Assembly: GCA_001438205.1 (NCBI GenBank)
Contig: LICG01000003.1
Span: 1-64,000 of the forward strand
DNA from: Cryomorphaceae bacterium BACL7 MAG-120322-bin74
Lineage (GTDB): Bacteria; Bacteroidota; Bacteroidia; Flavobacteriales; Schleiferiaceae
Reading direction: 5' to 3'
Length of the DNA stretch: 64,000 nucleotides
Both the position numbers and the translations under genes were made by a program. The notes under the pieces are model-generated. The model did no database searches. It had not been told where the DNA came from and saw only the letters and a list, made by a program, of their open reading frames with translations. Positions 8,058 to 16,804 of this stretch are shown in pieces (the first letter of the stretch is position 1; every line of letters begins with the position of its first letter).

Positions 8058-9287
8058 TTAGTTTAATCGTGCTTGAAGTTCTTGGTCAATCGCATCTAAG
8101 AACTCTTGTGTATAGAGATAGTGAGCGCCATGCTTTACATCATTGCCATGGATACATACCGCCAAATCTTTGGTCATTTTACCAGACTCCACCACATCAA
8201 CACAAACGGTCTCAAGGGTATTCGCAAAATGGATCAATGCCTCATTGTTGTCCAGCTTACCACGATGCGCTAAGCCACGGGTCCAAGCAAATATGGAAGC
8301 GATAGGATTGGTACTGGTTTGTTTTCCTTCCTGGTGCTGGCGATAGTGACGCGTAACGGTGCCATGTGCGGCTTCCGCCTCAAGGGTCTTGCCATCAGGG
8401 GTAACCAAGACAGAGGTCATGAGCCCTAATGAACCAAAGCCTTGTGCGACCGTATCGGACTGAACGTCCCCATCATAATTTTTACAAGCCCAGATAAAGC
8501 CACCTTCCCATTTGAGGGCCGAAGCCACCATATCATCAATCAAACGGTGTTCATAGGTGATCCCTGCCGCTTTGAAATCCGCTTCAAATTCATTGGCGTA
8601 CACCTCTTGAAAGATATCCTTAAAACGGCCATCATACTTTTTCAGGATGGTATTCTTGGTGCTTAGATAGAGGGGCCATGCTTTCTGGATCGCCAAATTC
8701 ATGCAAGAACGTGCAAACCCATAGATAGATTCGTCCGTATTGTACATGCTCATGGCCACGCCGCCACCTTCAAAATTATACACATCAAAGGTTTGGACTT
8801 CACCCCCATCTTCAGGTGTAAAGGTCATGGTCAATTTTCCCTTTCCTTCAATCACCGTATCGGTTGCGCGGTATTGGTCACCAAAGGCGTGACGACCGAT
8901 AACAATCGGCTTATTCCAGGTCGTCACCAAACGGGGAACGTTAGTGCAAATAATCGGCTCACGAAAAACCGTCCCACCGAGAATGTTTCGGATCGTACCA
9001 TTTGGACTTCTCCACATTTTCTTCAAGCCAAATTCAACTACACGTTCTTCATCCGGCGTTATGGTCGCACATTTAATGCCCACATTATATTTTTTGATAG
9101 CCTCAGCTGCATCCACCGTGACTTGGTCATTCGTAGCGTCGCGATGTTCCATGCCCAAATCATAGTATTTGATGTCCAAATCCACATAGGGGAGTATCAG
9201 CTTGTCCTTGATAAAGGTCCAAATGATGCGGGTCATTTCATCCCCATCCAATTCTACTATCGGATGCGCTACGTGTATCTTTTCCAT
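8058..9287 (-). CDS. icd: NADP-dependent isocitrate dehydrogenase, eukaryote-like type
   Basis: A 409-residue enzyme converting isocitrate to 2-oxoglutarate and CO2 with NADP+. Sequence runs such as [43 protein letters not shown] and [12 protein letters not shown] are those of the dimeric subfamily found in eukaryotes and many Bacteroidota, not the E. coli type. Isocitrate-binding Ser/Arg residues (SPNGTIRN) and metal-binding Asp residues ([17 protein letters not shown]) are present. The ATG at 9287 is preferred over an in-frame TTG at 9293. It is a single gene between two terminable units: a terminator lies downstream, and dnaX ends 49 bases upstream on the same strand. Confidence 0.95.
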   Translation of the reverse strand: MEKIHVAHPIVELDGDEMTRIIWTFIKDKLILPYVDLDIKYYDLGMEHRDATNDQVTVDAAEAIKKYNVGIKCATITPDEERVVEFGLKKMWRSPNGTIRNILGGTVFREPIICTNVPRLVTTWNKPIVIGRHAFGDQYRATDTVIEGKGKLTMTFTPEDGGEVQTFDVYNFEGGGVAMSMYNTDESIYGFARSCMNLAIQKAWPLYLSTKNTILKKYDGRFKDIFQEVYANEFEADFKAAGITYEHRLIDDMVASALKWEGGFIWACKNYDGDVQSDTVAQGFGSLGLMTSVLVTPDGKTLEAEAAHGTVTRHYRQHQEGKQTSTNPIASIFAWTRGLAHRGKLDNNEALIHFANTLETVCVDVVESGKMTKDLAVCIHGNDVKHGAHYLYTQEFLDAIDQELQARLN

Positions 9288-9336
9288 AAACAAAGTATTT
9301 AGGCCGTCGTGGCTATATCTTGAAAGAACTGCAAAT

Positions 9337-11241
9337 TTACTCCAAATCCAGCTTAAATTCTTCCCTAAATTGGGCTAAATAGGGATTTTTTTCTAATAAA
9401 AATTGAAATCTCTCCTCGGGCGTATAGACAATTCGGGCATTGCTTGGCCCCTCTTCTATACGCGCCTGTAGGCGGATTGCATCGTTTTCTAAGATGCTTC
9501 TCAAGGTTGCGACCAATTCATCCCGAACTTCCTCCAGATAGTCTGCTTGCACCCGGTTTTCAACCGAAAGACGAACACGAAAATCATCTTCAAGCACCGG
9601 CGTCGCTTTGGATATCACGGCATATATGATTGGGCGGTCCTCCATCAATTTTACCGCATCAAGCCAAGCCGTTTCTAATGCGTTTTGACTAAAGGGGCTT
9701 ACTTTTTTAACTATGACCTCCGTATCCTCTGTGTCTATAAGGGGCTGTTTTTTATTGCTTTGTCCGCTAGAACTTAAGTTTGCCTTGAGCGAAAAGGTAG
9801 CCCTCCGCTTTCTTGGTTCTTGCGTAGACTCTGTCACGTCCGAAACGGGTCCTAGCTGATCTGGCCCAGATGCAGCTCCTGGCACATTTTCTTCCTCGGG
9901 ACCATCAAAAGCCTCTGATAGCGTGGCAGGCGTGGGCAACCTGCTTGACGCATCGTGCGGCATGTCCATGCCCTTTCCCGTTTCTAAGACCTTTGTTTCC
10001 GTTTTCTCCTGCCCTACGTCAGGGGGCATAGAAGCCCCCGTTTTTTGCTCAAGTACGGTTGTATCAGATTTGGGCGACTCCTGCAGCGCGATCTTATGAC
10101 TTTCAGCCTCACGGTCCGCAGGGCTTTTCGCTTTTTTTTCAGCTGGCTCGGCTAGGTTAGGCTTTTTTTTTTCAGGCCCGCGCCCTGAGGTAATGCCCGC
10201 CATTTCGAGCAAGGCAATTTCTACCAACAACCTCGGATTTGAACTTGCTCTGTACTGCAAGTCGCATTGCGATAAAATTTTTAATGATTCAGCTAAAAAA
10301 GCCGGTGTTGCCATCTGCGCTTGATCTCGGTATTGCACCTTGACGCTCTCAGGAACATCCATTAAGCGCACAGTCACTTCATGCTTTGCCAGCAAAACAT
10401 CACGCAAATGCGAGGCCAAGCCCCCAACGAAGCGATGGAGATCAAACCCGCGTTCCATGACATGATGTACCTGAAGCAGTAACGCCGTGGTATCGGACGC
10501 CATCAAGAATTGAACACTTTCAAAGTAGACGCTTCTGTCCAGCAACTGAAGATTTTCACGGACAAGGTCATAGGTAATGGACCCACCTCGCGCAAAGGCG
10601 GCTACACGGTCAAAGATGGAAAGGGAGTCCCGCAACGCACCATCTGCTTTCTCCGCAATAGCATGCAGCGCTTCCTCTTCGGCCGTAATACCCTCTTTTT
10701 CTGCGACAAAGGCCAAGTGATTAGAAATATCCTGTAAGCCAATGCGCTTAAAATCAAAAATCTGACAACGCGATAAAATCGTAGGTAGGACCTTGTGTTT
10801 TTCCGTTGTGGCCAGAATAAAGATGGCATGGGCGGGCGGCTCCTCTAAGGTCTTAAGGAAGGCATTAAATGCCGCTTGCGACAGCATATGTACCTCATCA
10901 ATGATGTAGACTTTGTACTGTCCAACCTGGGGCGCAAAGCGTACCTGGTCGATGAGCTGACGAATGTCATCCACAGAGTTGTTGGAGGCGGCATCCAGTT
11001 CAAAAATATTCAAACTATAATCTTGGTCCGGCCCCGTATGCACTTCATTGATACGACGCGCCAAGATCCGTGCACAGGTTGTTTTACCAACCCCACGCGG
11101 CCCGCAGAAAAGCAGTGCTTGCGCAAGATGGCCACTGGCCACTTCATGTTCTAGTGTTTCCGTTACATGCGCTTGGCCTACGACCGCCTCAAAGTCCTTT
11201 GGACGGTATTTTCGGGCGCTAACAATGTACGGTTGGTCCAT
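9337..11241 (-). CDS. dnaX: DNA polymerase III subunits gamma/tau
   Basis: A 634-residue clamp-loader ATPase. Walker [10 protein letters not shown] is at about residues 47-55, followed by IIDEVHMLS and the sensor region [21 protein letters not shown]+ domains I-III end near residue 350; a Lys/Glu/Pro-rich linker leads to a C-terminal tau-type region. Two points stand out. The four-cysteine zinc module normally inserted between Walker A and LDAASNNSV is missing: only a short loop ([14 protein letters not shown]) is there. Also, residues 357-360 (EKKK) are encoded by a run of ten A, where slippage in either direction meets an early stop and would give a gamma-like product of about 360 residues. 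The promoter box is 4 bases before the ATG. Confidence 0.95.
   Translation of the reverse strand: MDQPYIVSARKYRPKDFEAVVGQAHVTETLEHEVASGHLAQALLFCGPRGVGKTTCARILARRINEVHTGPDQDYSLNIFELDAASNNSVDDIRQLIDQVRFAPQVGQYKVYIIDEVHMLSQAAFNAFLKTLEEPPAHAIFILATTEKHKVLPTILSRCQIFDFKRIGLQDISNHLAFVAEKEGITAEEEALHAIAEKADGALRDSLSIFDRVAAFARGGSITYDLVRENLQLLDRSVYFESVQFLMASDTTALLLQVHHVMERGFDLHRFVGGLASHLRDVLLAKHEVTVRLMDVPESVKVQYRDQAQMATPAFLAESLKILSQCDLQYRASSNPRLLVEIALLEMAGITSGRGPEKKKPNLAEPAEKKAKSPADREAESHKIALQESPKSDTTVLEQKTGASMPPDVGQEKTETKVLETGKGMDMPHDASSRLPTPATLSEAFDGPEEENVPGAASGPDQLGPVSDVTESTQEPRKRRATFSLKANLSSSGQSNKKQPLIDTEDTEVIVKKVSPFSQNALETAWLDAVKLMEDRPIIYAVISKATPVLEDDFRVRLSVENRVQADYLEEVRDELVATLRSILENDAIRLQARIEEGPSNARIVYTPEERFQFLLEKNPYLAQFREEFKLDLE
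10163..10172 (-). other. A10 slippery tract in dnaX (candidate gamma/tau switch)
   Basis: The coding strand has ten consecutive A followed by G, right after domain III. In frame it encodes part of E-K-K-K-P. Reading one base back gives AAA GCC TAA, with the stop at 10157-10159; skipping one base gives AGC CTA ACC TAG, with the stop at 10152-10154. A second A8 run lies 23 bases downstream (10132-10139), and a one-base backward shift there also meets a stop (TGA) after seven further codons. Transcriptional or ribosomal slippage at such tracts in dnaX is established in Thermus and E. coli. Confidence 0.6.
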
Positions 11242-11245
11242 AGGT

Positions 11246-11253
11246 CAAATCTA
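11246..11253 (-). promoter_or_regulatory. TAnnTTTG promoter box of dnaX, leaderless
   Basis: Reads TAGATTTG on the minus strand, an exact match, with exactly four bases between it and the dnaX ATG. It occupies most of the 24-base gap after the cruF-like gene. Confidence 0.6.
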
Positions 11254-11265
11254 CGCATCAACGCT

Positions 11266-11904
11266 TTAGGCCAAAGGCCAAAGGTGGAAACCTGCAAAAA
11301 AAAGTGCCTGACATAATAAGACCGCCCCAGCCAATCGGTTAGACCGCTCCATGGCGTCCCCAAGGATGGCTTGCATTCCCCACGCAATGAAAAACCAGCT
11401 GAGATAATTCATCCATCCGGCTGTTCCAGCAAATAACCAAAGGCGCAAACTTGGCGCCACCGGTTCAATGAGAAAGTCCATCCATACCAGCAGTAGGGAT
11501 GCGATGATCTGCCGCTGCCAGCGCGGCAACTCGGCCACATACCCATACACCCATTGACCGGCTGCCAAACTAAGCATAGCCCAATTGATGCCAATCATCC
11601 AAGGCGTGTTGAATATACTTGGCCCCAAGCCCTCTAGATATACATAGGTCCCAAAAGGGTATCCCGTGTTTACGCCCACTATTTCTAGCCCTAGACCCAA
11701 CAGATAGAGTAGCATTAGACGGACCTTGAGAGCTTGTCCCCCACCGGCAAAGCCAACCAGGATCCAAAAACTGATCAACAAATGCACGGGCGTAAGGACC
11801 GAAATAAGTTCAGCATAGGCAGAATGCCAGCCAATGAATCCCACAAGATGCAATACCATGAGGAGTACTAGCGCGCTCCCGAATTTTTGATTTTCAGTCC
11901 ACAT
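11266..11904 (-). CDS. CruF-like carotenoid biosynthesis membrane protein (DUF422)
   Basis: A 212-residue protein with about seven membrane helices. The family motifs GLEIVGVNTGYPFGTYVY and WMDFLIEPVAP (conserved Gly/Pro/Tyr and Asp/Glu-Pro) are present. Characterised members are carotenoid 1',2'-hydratases such as CruF and bisanhydrobacterioruberin hydratase, which add water to the end of an acyclic carotenoid. No other carotenoid gene is in the window. It begins 6 bases after the VIT-type transporter gene, implying a shared transcript, and ends 24 bases before dnaX. Membership of the family is fairly secure; the exact reaction is inferred. Confidence 0.75.
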   Translation of the reverse strand: MWTENQKFGSALVLLMVLHLVGFIGWHSAYAELISVLTPVHLLISFWILVGFAGGGQALKVRLMLLYLLGLGLEIVGVNTGYPFGTYVYLEGLGPSIFNTPWMIGINWAMLSLAAGQWVYGYVAELPRWQRQIIASLLLVWMDFLIEPVAPSLRLWLFAGTAGWMNYLSWFFIAWGMQAILGDAMERSNRLAGAVLLCQALFFAGFHLWPLA

Positions 11905-11910
11905 AGGGAT

Positions 11911-12684
11911 TTAGCTTAACCATTTTTCTAGAAGATCGCCCGCAGTATAAGCCAATACCGCCGCTATGGCGCCAAGGAGAAGCGTCTCAAGGACACTGCG
12001 TAGGATGGGGCGACTATTGACACGTGCTTTTAAAACACCTATCCCCACAAAAGCGAGCCCCGTAGAAATAGCCGAAGCCGTAAATAACTCCACATCATTA
12101 TAGCGCGAAATCCATGGAAATAGATGCATTACGTAGATCCACAAAGGGACAAAACCAACGAGGTTAAAACTTAAAAAAGTCATCCATGCTGTGACAATGG
12201 GCCTTTTCTCTTCAGGAAACAAAGCCAATTCGGATTTCATCATTTCCTCTACCCAACGGTCCTTATCGGCGCAAATAACATCCACCACTTGTTCTAAAAG
12301 TTCGCCTTCAAATCCTTTCGCTTGATAAATCTCACGAATTTCTTCACGCTCCACGTCAGGCACATGATCGACTTCCCAATACTCTTGCGCCAAAGCGCGC
12401 TCATAGGTTTCTTCATTTGTTTTGGAGGAGAGGTAGGCCCCAACCGCCATAGAGAATCCGTCTGCTATCAAATTGGCAAAACCCAGGATCAGGGTAGTGG
12501 TCGTCCCTAGCCCAGCACCAGCGGCCCCTGCCACAACAGCAAAGGTGGTGACCGCCCCATCTATTCCACCATAAACAAATTCCGTTATATAGACTTGAAA
12601 CCTACCCAACCAGCCTGTTGGGCTGGCATGGAGCACCCCTTCATCATGGGGATGGTTTTTTAACGGGGGGTCAATATGGGCCAT
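11911..12684 (-). CDS. VIT1/CCC1 family iron/manganese transporter
   Basis: A 257-residue membrane protein. FVYGGIDGAVTTFAVVAGAAG is the characteristic first membrane helix of the family, followed by ANLIADGFSMAVGAYLSSK, whose Asp and Met line the transport path; a cytoplasmic acidic segment of about 90 residues (EEIREIYQAKGF...) precedes three further helices. Known members move Fe2+ or Mn2+ out of the cytoplasm in exchange for protons. A perfect promoter box lies four bases before the ATG, so the transcript is predicted to lack a leader. It heads a two-gene unit with the CruF-like gene. Substrate metal is inferred from the family. Confidence 0.85.
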   Translation of the reverse strand: MAHIDPPLKNHPHDEGVLHASPTGWLGRFQVYITEFVYGGIDGAVTTFAVVAGAAGAGLGTTTTLILGFANLIADGFSMAVGAYLSSKTNEETYERALAQEYWEVDHVPDVEREEIREIYQAKGFEGELLEQVVDVICADKDRWVEEMMKSELALFPEEKRPIVTAWMTFLSFNLVGFVPLWIYVMHLFPWISRYNDVELFTASAISTGLAFVGIGVLKARVNSRPILRSVLETLLLGAIAAVLAYTAGDLLEKWLS

Positions 12685-12688
12685 AGAA

Positions 12689-12696
12689 CAAAGATA
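12689..12696 (-). promoter_or_regulatory. TAnnTTTG promoter box of the VIT-type gene, leaderless
   Basis: Reads TATCTTTG on the minus strand, an exact match, with four bases (TTCT) to the ATG. Confidence 0.6.
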
Positions 12697-12699
12697 CCT

Positions 12700-14634
12700 T
12701 TAACCCGCACTCGTTTTGGATTGCGCCGCATGACGCTGCTGCATCTTAAACATTTGAAATGCTTGAAATAGCTGAGAATCTGCCATTTGGTTTCGAAGGG
12801 GTAAAAAGCGACGTAATCCTTGGTGTGCGATGCCTTCGGGCATTCCTCGCAAAGCAGTCACAACCGCACGCTGATAATCGGGGCTACGATAAAGGTCCTC
12901 CGTTAAAAAAGCCGCTACCAACCCCCTTGCAGCACCCTCATACTCTTCTAAGGCATTTAAAGTGACCGCATATTGCAGCTGTCCGCCGGGATGCCTTGGG
13001 GAGAGCCGTAGCAACGTTTCATAGGATTCCTTTGCCTCTTGCAGTTGCCCGCGGTAGCGGTACATATTCGCTTTCTGATACCAAGTGACCACATGGTAGG
13101 GATGTACGTGTAATGCCTCATTAAAAAACGACTCTGCTTGTGTGAAGTTCTTTTCGGTAAAAGAAGGGCTCTGTCCCTGCGCTTGTGCCTCGCTGAACAT
13201 ACTCCCCATCCCGGCAAAGTAGATGACAGGGTTGCTGAACCGATCGAGTTCATTCCATGAGGAGATCGCTTCGGTTGCACTACGCACAATGCCACTTGCC
13301 TCCTTTCGGCTATTGAGATCCAGAACAACTTGATTGGCTCGGTCCGCTTGAATGGCCTTCATAGAGATCCCAATGGACATCATGAGCAGCAAAGCAGAGA
13401 GGCTCAAAACAACTTTTTTCGGCACCCCTATTCCGCCACGACTCAATAGCCCCACCAAGAATAAGAAAGGAGCAAAAAAGGCAGCCCGTTCGAGCGGAAA
13501 CTCAAAGGAGGCATAGACCAAGGTGATGACCATAACAGCCAACCATACTTGGCCCTCTAGGGTCTTGCCTTTTTCCTTGAATGACTTTCCCCATTGTACG
13601 AATAAGAGAAGAAAGAATGAGGCGAATAGAAACACGCCTACATAGCCTTGTTCTGCCAAAACCCAGATAAAGTCATTGTGGGGACGCACCTCCGAGGTGA
13701 CGCCTTCTGCCACACTAGGATTCATACCCAACAATCCATATTTAGGGAAGTGAATGCGCCATTGGCCCGGCCCAACCCCGAAAAGGGGATGCTCTGCTTG
13801 CATCTGGAATGAATGATCCCAAAAGACCTGCCGGATTTCTAGATTGGCAGGATCGAATAGACGCTTTTGGACAGGCGGGGAAAGGATCAGAAGGGTGACC
13901 AACCCGGCGCCACTAAATAACGCCCAGCGGAATGACCCCGAAGGGCGCCAGCCAAGGATGAAGGCAGAAAACAAGGCGAGCGCGCTGCCCAACCAAATAC
14001 TGCGGGTTTGTGCCAGCAGAATAGCCCCAATACCGATGATCAGAGCAGTTGTAGAAAGGTAGCCAGGCCAGTAGGTACGACTTCGACCCAACAAGATTAA
14101 GGGCACCGTTAAAGCAATGGCTGAAACCGTAAAGTTTTTATGCCCCATCAGACCGGACACGAGATAGGGATCTTCCCATGCTGATACCCCATGGGCTAAA
14201 AAAGTAAGCACATAATGAAGACTGAGGATCAAGCTAAAACCGAGCATGAAGGTGAAAAACGCACGCAATGGTGCCGATTCATCCTTTTGCCACAGCGTAC
14301 CCAAGAGTAGGATCCCTGCATAGCCAGTCAGACGACCCGCACTAAATTTCCATTCTGCAACGGAGAAGAGCTCCGTGAAGCAGGGCGCTGCCCATGCAAA
14401 GGCCGTAAGACCTAACCAAAGGAATGCAGGCCAGGAAACTCGGACGCCTCCCTCTGTATTCTTCCACATATAGAAAACCGTCACCGTACTCACTGCAGAA
14501 AACGCCAAATGCACAGGCCACAAGCCTGGATCCCCAAGCTTTGAAAATAGGCCTATAGCGGGAATGCCCGCGGTCAAAACCCCTAATATTAAGGAGTACC
14601 AGGCCATAGGTGGATTGTTACTTTTTTCCTTCAT
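12700..14634 (-). CDS. O-antigen ligase/polymerase-like protein with C-terminal TPRs
   Basis: A 644-residue protein. The first 420 or so residues hold around a dozen membrane helices with a Wzy_C-type periplasmic loop: residues around FGVGPGQWRIHFPKYG and EVRPHNDFIWVLAEQGYVGVF contain the conserved Arg and His of O-antigen ligases. The C-terminal 200 residues carry tetratricopeptide-like repeats (for example HPYHVVTWYQKANMYRYRGQ and SPRHPGGQLQYAVTLNALEE). Such proteins join or polymerise lipid-linked glycans in the periplasm; the TPR-bearing form is common in Bacteroidota, some of which glycosylate proteins. It is a single-gene unit between the rplI terminator and the VIT-type gene. Acceptor is unknown. 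Confidence 0.8.
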   Translation of the reverse strand: MKEKSNNPPMAWYSLILGVLTAGIPAIGLFSKLGDPGLWPVHLAFSAVSTVTVFYMWKNTEGGVRVSWPAFLWLGLTAFAWAAPCFTELFSVAEWKFSAGRLTGYAGILLLGTLWQKDESAPLRAFFTFMLGFSLILSLHYVLTFLAHGVSAWEDPYLVSGLMGHKNFTVSAIALTVPLILLGRSRTYWPGYLSTTALIIGIGAILLAQTRSIWLGSALALFSAFILGWRPSGSFRWALFSGAGLVTLLILSPPVQKRLFDPANLEIRQVFWDHSFQMQAEHPLFGVGPGQWRIHFPKYGLLGMNPSVAEGVTSEVRPHNDFIWVLAEQGYVGVFLFASFFLLLFVQWGKSFKEKGKTLEGQVWLAVMVITLVYASFEFPLERAAFFAPFLFLVGLLSRGGIGVPKKVVLSLSALLLMMSIGISMKAIQADRANQVVLDLNSRKEASGIVRSATEAISSWNELDRFSNPVIYFAGMGSMFSEAQAQGQSPSFTEKNFTQAESFFNEALHVHPYHVVTWYQKANMYRYRGQLQEAKESYETLLRLSPRHPGGQLQYAVTLNALEEYEGAARGLVAAFLTEDLYRSPDYQRAVVTALRGMPEGIAHQGLRRFLPLRNQMADSQLFQAFQMFKMQQRHAAQSKTSAG

Positions 14635-14639
14635 GCCCT

Positions 14640-14647
14640 AAAAGTAA
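14640..14647 (-). promoter_or_regulatory. Promoter box contiguous with the rplI terminator T-tract
   Basis: Reads TACTTTTT (one mismatch at the last base of TAnnTTTG), five bases before the ATG at 14634. It continues directly from the T-run that follows the terminator hairpin at 14649-14675. Confidence 0.4.
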
Positions 14648-14648
14648 A

Positions 14649-14675
14649 AAACCCCGTCGGAAGGACGGGGTTTTA
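14649..14675 (-). terminator. Intrinsic terminator of the rpsF-rpsR-rplI operon
   Basis: An 11-base perfect stem (AAAACCCCGTC with GACGGGGTTTT, loop of five) lies 20 bases after the rplI stop and is followed on the minus strand by further T residues. Confidence 0.85.
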
Positions 14676-14695
14676 GATGCTCTATGGAGGAGAAA

Positions 14696-15148
14696 TTAAT
14701 TTTCCTCCCCAATCACTTCAAACGAAAAGTCAATGACCACTTCACGGTGTAGACGCATTTTCGCAGTGTACTTTCCAGCTGCTTTAATGGTGCCACCTGC
14801 GATTTGGATGAACTTCTTGTCAATGGAGTGACCCATTGCAGCAAGATCTCCAGCAATGTTTGCATTGGTGATAGCACCAAACAATTTACCGCCTTTACCT
14901 GCCTTTGCAGTCAACTTCAATTCAACACGTGCCAAAGCTTCGGCTGTCTTGTTTGCAGTTTCAATCATTTTTGCCTCCTTGTGGGCGCGTTGACGGATGT
15001 CTTCCGCCAATACCTTCTTTGCAGAAGGTGTAGCCAAAATAGCCAAGCCCTGTGGGATCAAATAGTTACGGCCAAATCCGTTCTTAACGGTAACCGTATC
15101 GTCCTTGTAACCAAGGTTTTCAACGTCAGATTTTAAGATAACTTCCAT
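14696..15148 (-). CDS. rplI: 50S ribosomal protein L9
   Basis: A 150-residue protein with the L9 N-terminal domain signature (MEVILKSDVENLGYKDDTVTVKNG, then GRNYLIPQGLA), a long connecting helix around residues 40-75 and a C-terminal domain containing LFGAITNANIA. Binds 23S rRNA near the L1 stalk. Last gene of the rpsF-rpsR-rplI operon, 8 bases after rpsR, with a strong terminator behind it. Length and order are standard for Bacteroidota. Confidence 0.97.
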   Translation of the reverse strand: MEVILKSDVENLGYKDDTVTVKNGFGRNYLIPQGLAILATPSAKKVLAEDIRQRAHKEAKMIETANKTAEALARVELKLTAKAGKGGKLFGAITNANIAGDLAAMGHSIDKKFIQIAGGTIKAAGKYTAKMRLHREVVIDFSFEVIGEEN

Positions 15149-15156
15149 GGCGCTGA

Positions 15157-15447
15157 TTATTTGAGGTTGTCGGCTACGTAAGGCATAAGACCCAAGTGAC
15201 GTGCGCGCTTGATGGCCTGGGCTAATTTGCGCTGGTACTTCAATGAGGTACCCGTGATGCGGCGAGGTAAAATTTTACCTTGCTCATTCACAAAACGCAA
15301 CAAGAAGTCAGGATCCTTGTGGTCAATGTGCTTAATGCCGTATTTCTTGAAGCGGCAATACTTCTTGGTGTTGGTAGCATCAATTGCGATCGGCTGTAAG
15401 TAGCGGATCTCAGATTGATTGCCAGCGTTTGATTCCAAAGTGCTCAT
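15157..15447 (-). CDS. rpsR: 30S ribosomal protein S18
   Basis: A 96-residue protein with the S18 core [37 protein letters not shown] and [21 protein letters not shown]. Binds the platform of the 30S subunit next to S6. Only one cysteine is present, so this is the zinc-free form. The N-terminal 20 residues ([20 protein letters not shown]) are slightly long, but the ATG at 15447 fits the 12-base spacing after rpsF. Confidence 0.97.
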   Translation of the reverse strand: MSTLESNAGNQSEIRYLQPIAIDATNTKKYCRFKKYGIKHIDHKDPDFLLRFVNEQGKILPRRITGTSLKYQRKLAQAIKRARHLGLMPYVADNLK

Positions 15448-15459
15448 TTCTTTGTGGGA

Positions 15460-15795
15460 TTAAGCGTTTTTGACTTTGGCGCGACGCTTGGCAGCATACT
15501 CAACGCCGTGTTTGTCCAATGCCACGGTGAGGAAGCGCATGATGCGCTCATCACGCTTCATTTCTACTTCAAGAGTAGAGATGACAGTAGCTGGAGCTTT
15601 GAACTCGAGGAGGTTATAGAACCCACTCTTCTTTTTGTCGATGGGGTAAGCCAACTTGCGGAGGCCCCACTTTTCGACGTTGATAAGCTCGGCACCATTC
15701 GATTGTAGGTAGCCGGTATACTTATCAACCGCTTCCCTTATCTGATCTTCAGACAAGACGGGAGTTAGAATGAAAACGGTTTCGTACTGATTCAT
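15460..15795 (-). CDS. rpsF: 30S ribosomal protein S6
   Basis: A 111-residue protein with the S6 start [19 protein letters not shown], the [19 protein letters not shown] strand and [15 protein letters not shown]. It partners S18 in the 30S platform. First gene of the rpsF-rpsR-rplI operon; an exact TAnnTTTG box 20 bases upstream gives a short leader of about 13 bases, in contrast to the leaderless units nearby. Confidence 0.97.
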   Translation of the reverse strand: MNQYETVFILTPVLSEDQIREAVDKYTGYLQSNGAELINVEKWGLRKLAYPIDKKKSGFYNLLEFKAPATVISTLEVEMKRDERIMRFLTVALDKHGVEYAAKRRAKVKNA

Positions 15796-15815
15796 TGTAT
15801 ATGAAATTAGGGGTG

Positions 15816-15823
15816 CAAAGATA
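15816..15823 (-). promoter_or_regulatory. TAnnTTTG promoter box of rpsF
   Basis: Reads TATCTTTG on the minus strand, an exact match, 20 bases before the rpsF ATG. Confidence 0.6.
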
Positions 15824-15863
15824 GTGAAAAGAATAGAATGTATAAGGGTAATTAGGCAAAAGA

Positions 15864-16022
15864 GCAGAAGGTTTCAAGGGCTCAAGGGTTAAAGGGTGGA
15901 AGGGGTATCCAGCTAGTAGACTTTTTCTCTCAAAAGCGCTGATTGAGGGGCAAAATTTGCTATGCAACATGCAACCCACACATTGCCCCGCACCTTCTAC
16001 CCTTCTACTCTTCTACTCTTCT
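15864..16022. repeat. Short purine/pyrimidine repeats in the xth-rpsF gap
   Basis: The 234-base gap 15796-16029 is the longest without a gene. It holds the rpsF promoter, a purine-rich run of loose CAAGGG-like repeats (about 15864-15906) and a pyrimidine run of three near-copies of the 8-mer TTCTACTC (about 15993-16018). No open frame or RNA gene was recognised. Confidence 0.45.
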
Positions 16023-16029
16023 CTCCTTT

Positions 16030-16800
16030 TTACTCTCCTACCCCGCCCACCTCAATCAATACCGGACAATGGTCGCTGCCGTATTCCTCGGTCAGAATGT
16101 CCGTGCGCAGGACCTGCGCCATGAATCGTTCAGACACGACATGGTAGTCTAAACGCCAGCCAATATTCTTCTCACGTGCCCCAGAGCGCATGCTCCACCA
16201 AGAGTACTTTACTTCTGTAGGGTGCTGGGCACGCCACGCGTCGACAAAACCCTTCCCGAGCAAATACACCATCCCGTCAATTTCAGCTTGGGTATACCCC
16301 GGGGTTTTGTTGTAATTAGACTTAGGGTGGGCCAAATCGATTTCTTGATGGGCTACGTTCAAGTCACCACAATAAATGATCGGTTTCTTTTGGTCGTATT
16401 CGGATAACAAATCCGCAATATTTCGGTCCCATGCTTGCCGATTAGGGATACGAGAAAGATCTCCTTTAGAATTGGGCACATAGGCCGTTGCGACGAAGAA
16501 ATGCGCATATTCTGCCACGATAAGTCTGCCTTCGCCGTCGTGTTCTGGCTTTCCCACTCCTGCTTTGACGTTTAGTGGTGCTTCTTTTGTAATTAAAGCA
16601 GTACCACTATAGCCTTTTTTCTCGGCAGAATGGGCATACACATGATATCCCGAACCAAACAATACCTCAGCCACCTGCTCTTCTGTGGCTTTGGTTTCTT
16701 GAAAGCACACCACATCGGCGTCCCAAGCAGTAAGTTGATCTAAGAGGCCTTTTTTAGCCGCTGCGCGAATGCCATTGACATTCCAAGAAATAATTTTCAT
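16030..16800 (-). CDS. xth: Exodeoxyribonuclease III / AP endonuclease
   Basis: A 256-residue enzyme of the exonuclease III family, which cuts DNA 5' of abasic sites and degrades 3' ends in base excision repair. The catalytic motifs are all visible: SWNVNGIRA (Asn), CFQETKA (metal Glu), YCGDLNVAHQEIDLAHP (Asp and Asn), WWSMR, GWRLDYHVVS and the terminal SDHCPVL with the catalytic His. It is a single-gene unit; its start is 45 bases from the divergent lipoprotein gene and a promoter box with the sequence TACCTTTA stands four bases before the ATG. Confidence 0.95.
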   Translation of the reverse strand: MKIISWNVNGIRAAAKKGLLDQLTAWDADVVCFQETKATEEQVAEVLFGSGYHVYAHSAEKKGYSGTALITKEAPLNVKAGVGKPEHDGEGRLIVAEYAHFFVATAYVPNSKGDLSRIPNRQAWDRNIADLLSEYDQKKPIIYCGDLNVAHQEIDLAHPKSNYNKTPGYTQAEIDGMVYLLGKGFVDAWRAQHPTEVKYSWWSMRSGAREKNIGWRLDYHVVSERFMAQVLRTDILTEEYGSDHCPVLIEVGGVGE

Positions 16801-16804
16801 GCCT

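Noticed and set aside
9281-9300. Leaderless promoter box for icd (ATACTTTG before the ATG at 9287)
   Set aside because: The spacing within the box is one base short (TA-n-TTTG), so it does not fit the TAnnTTTG pattern well enough to list.
8793-9302. Open frame antisense to icd
   Set aside because: Codon pattern mirrors the conserved icd gene; no family match, no promoter.
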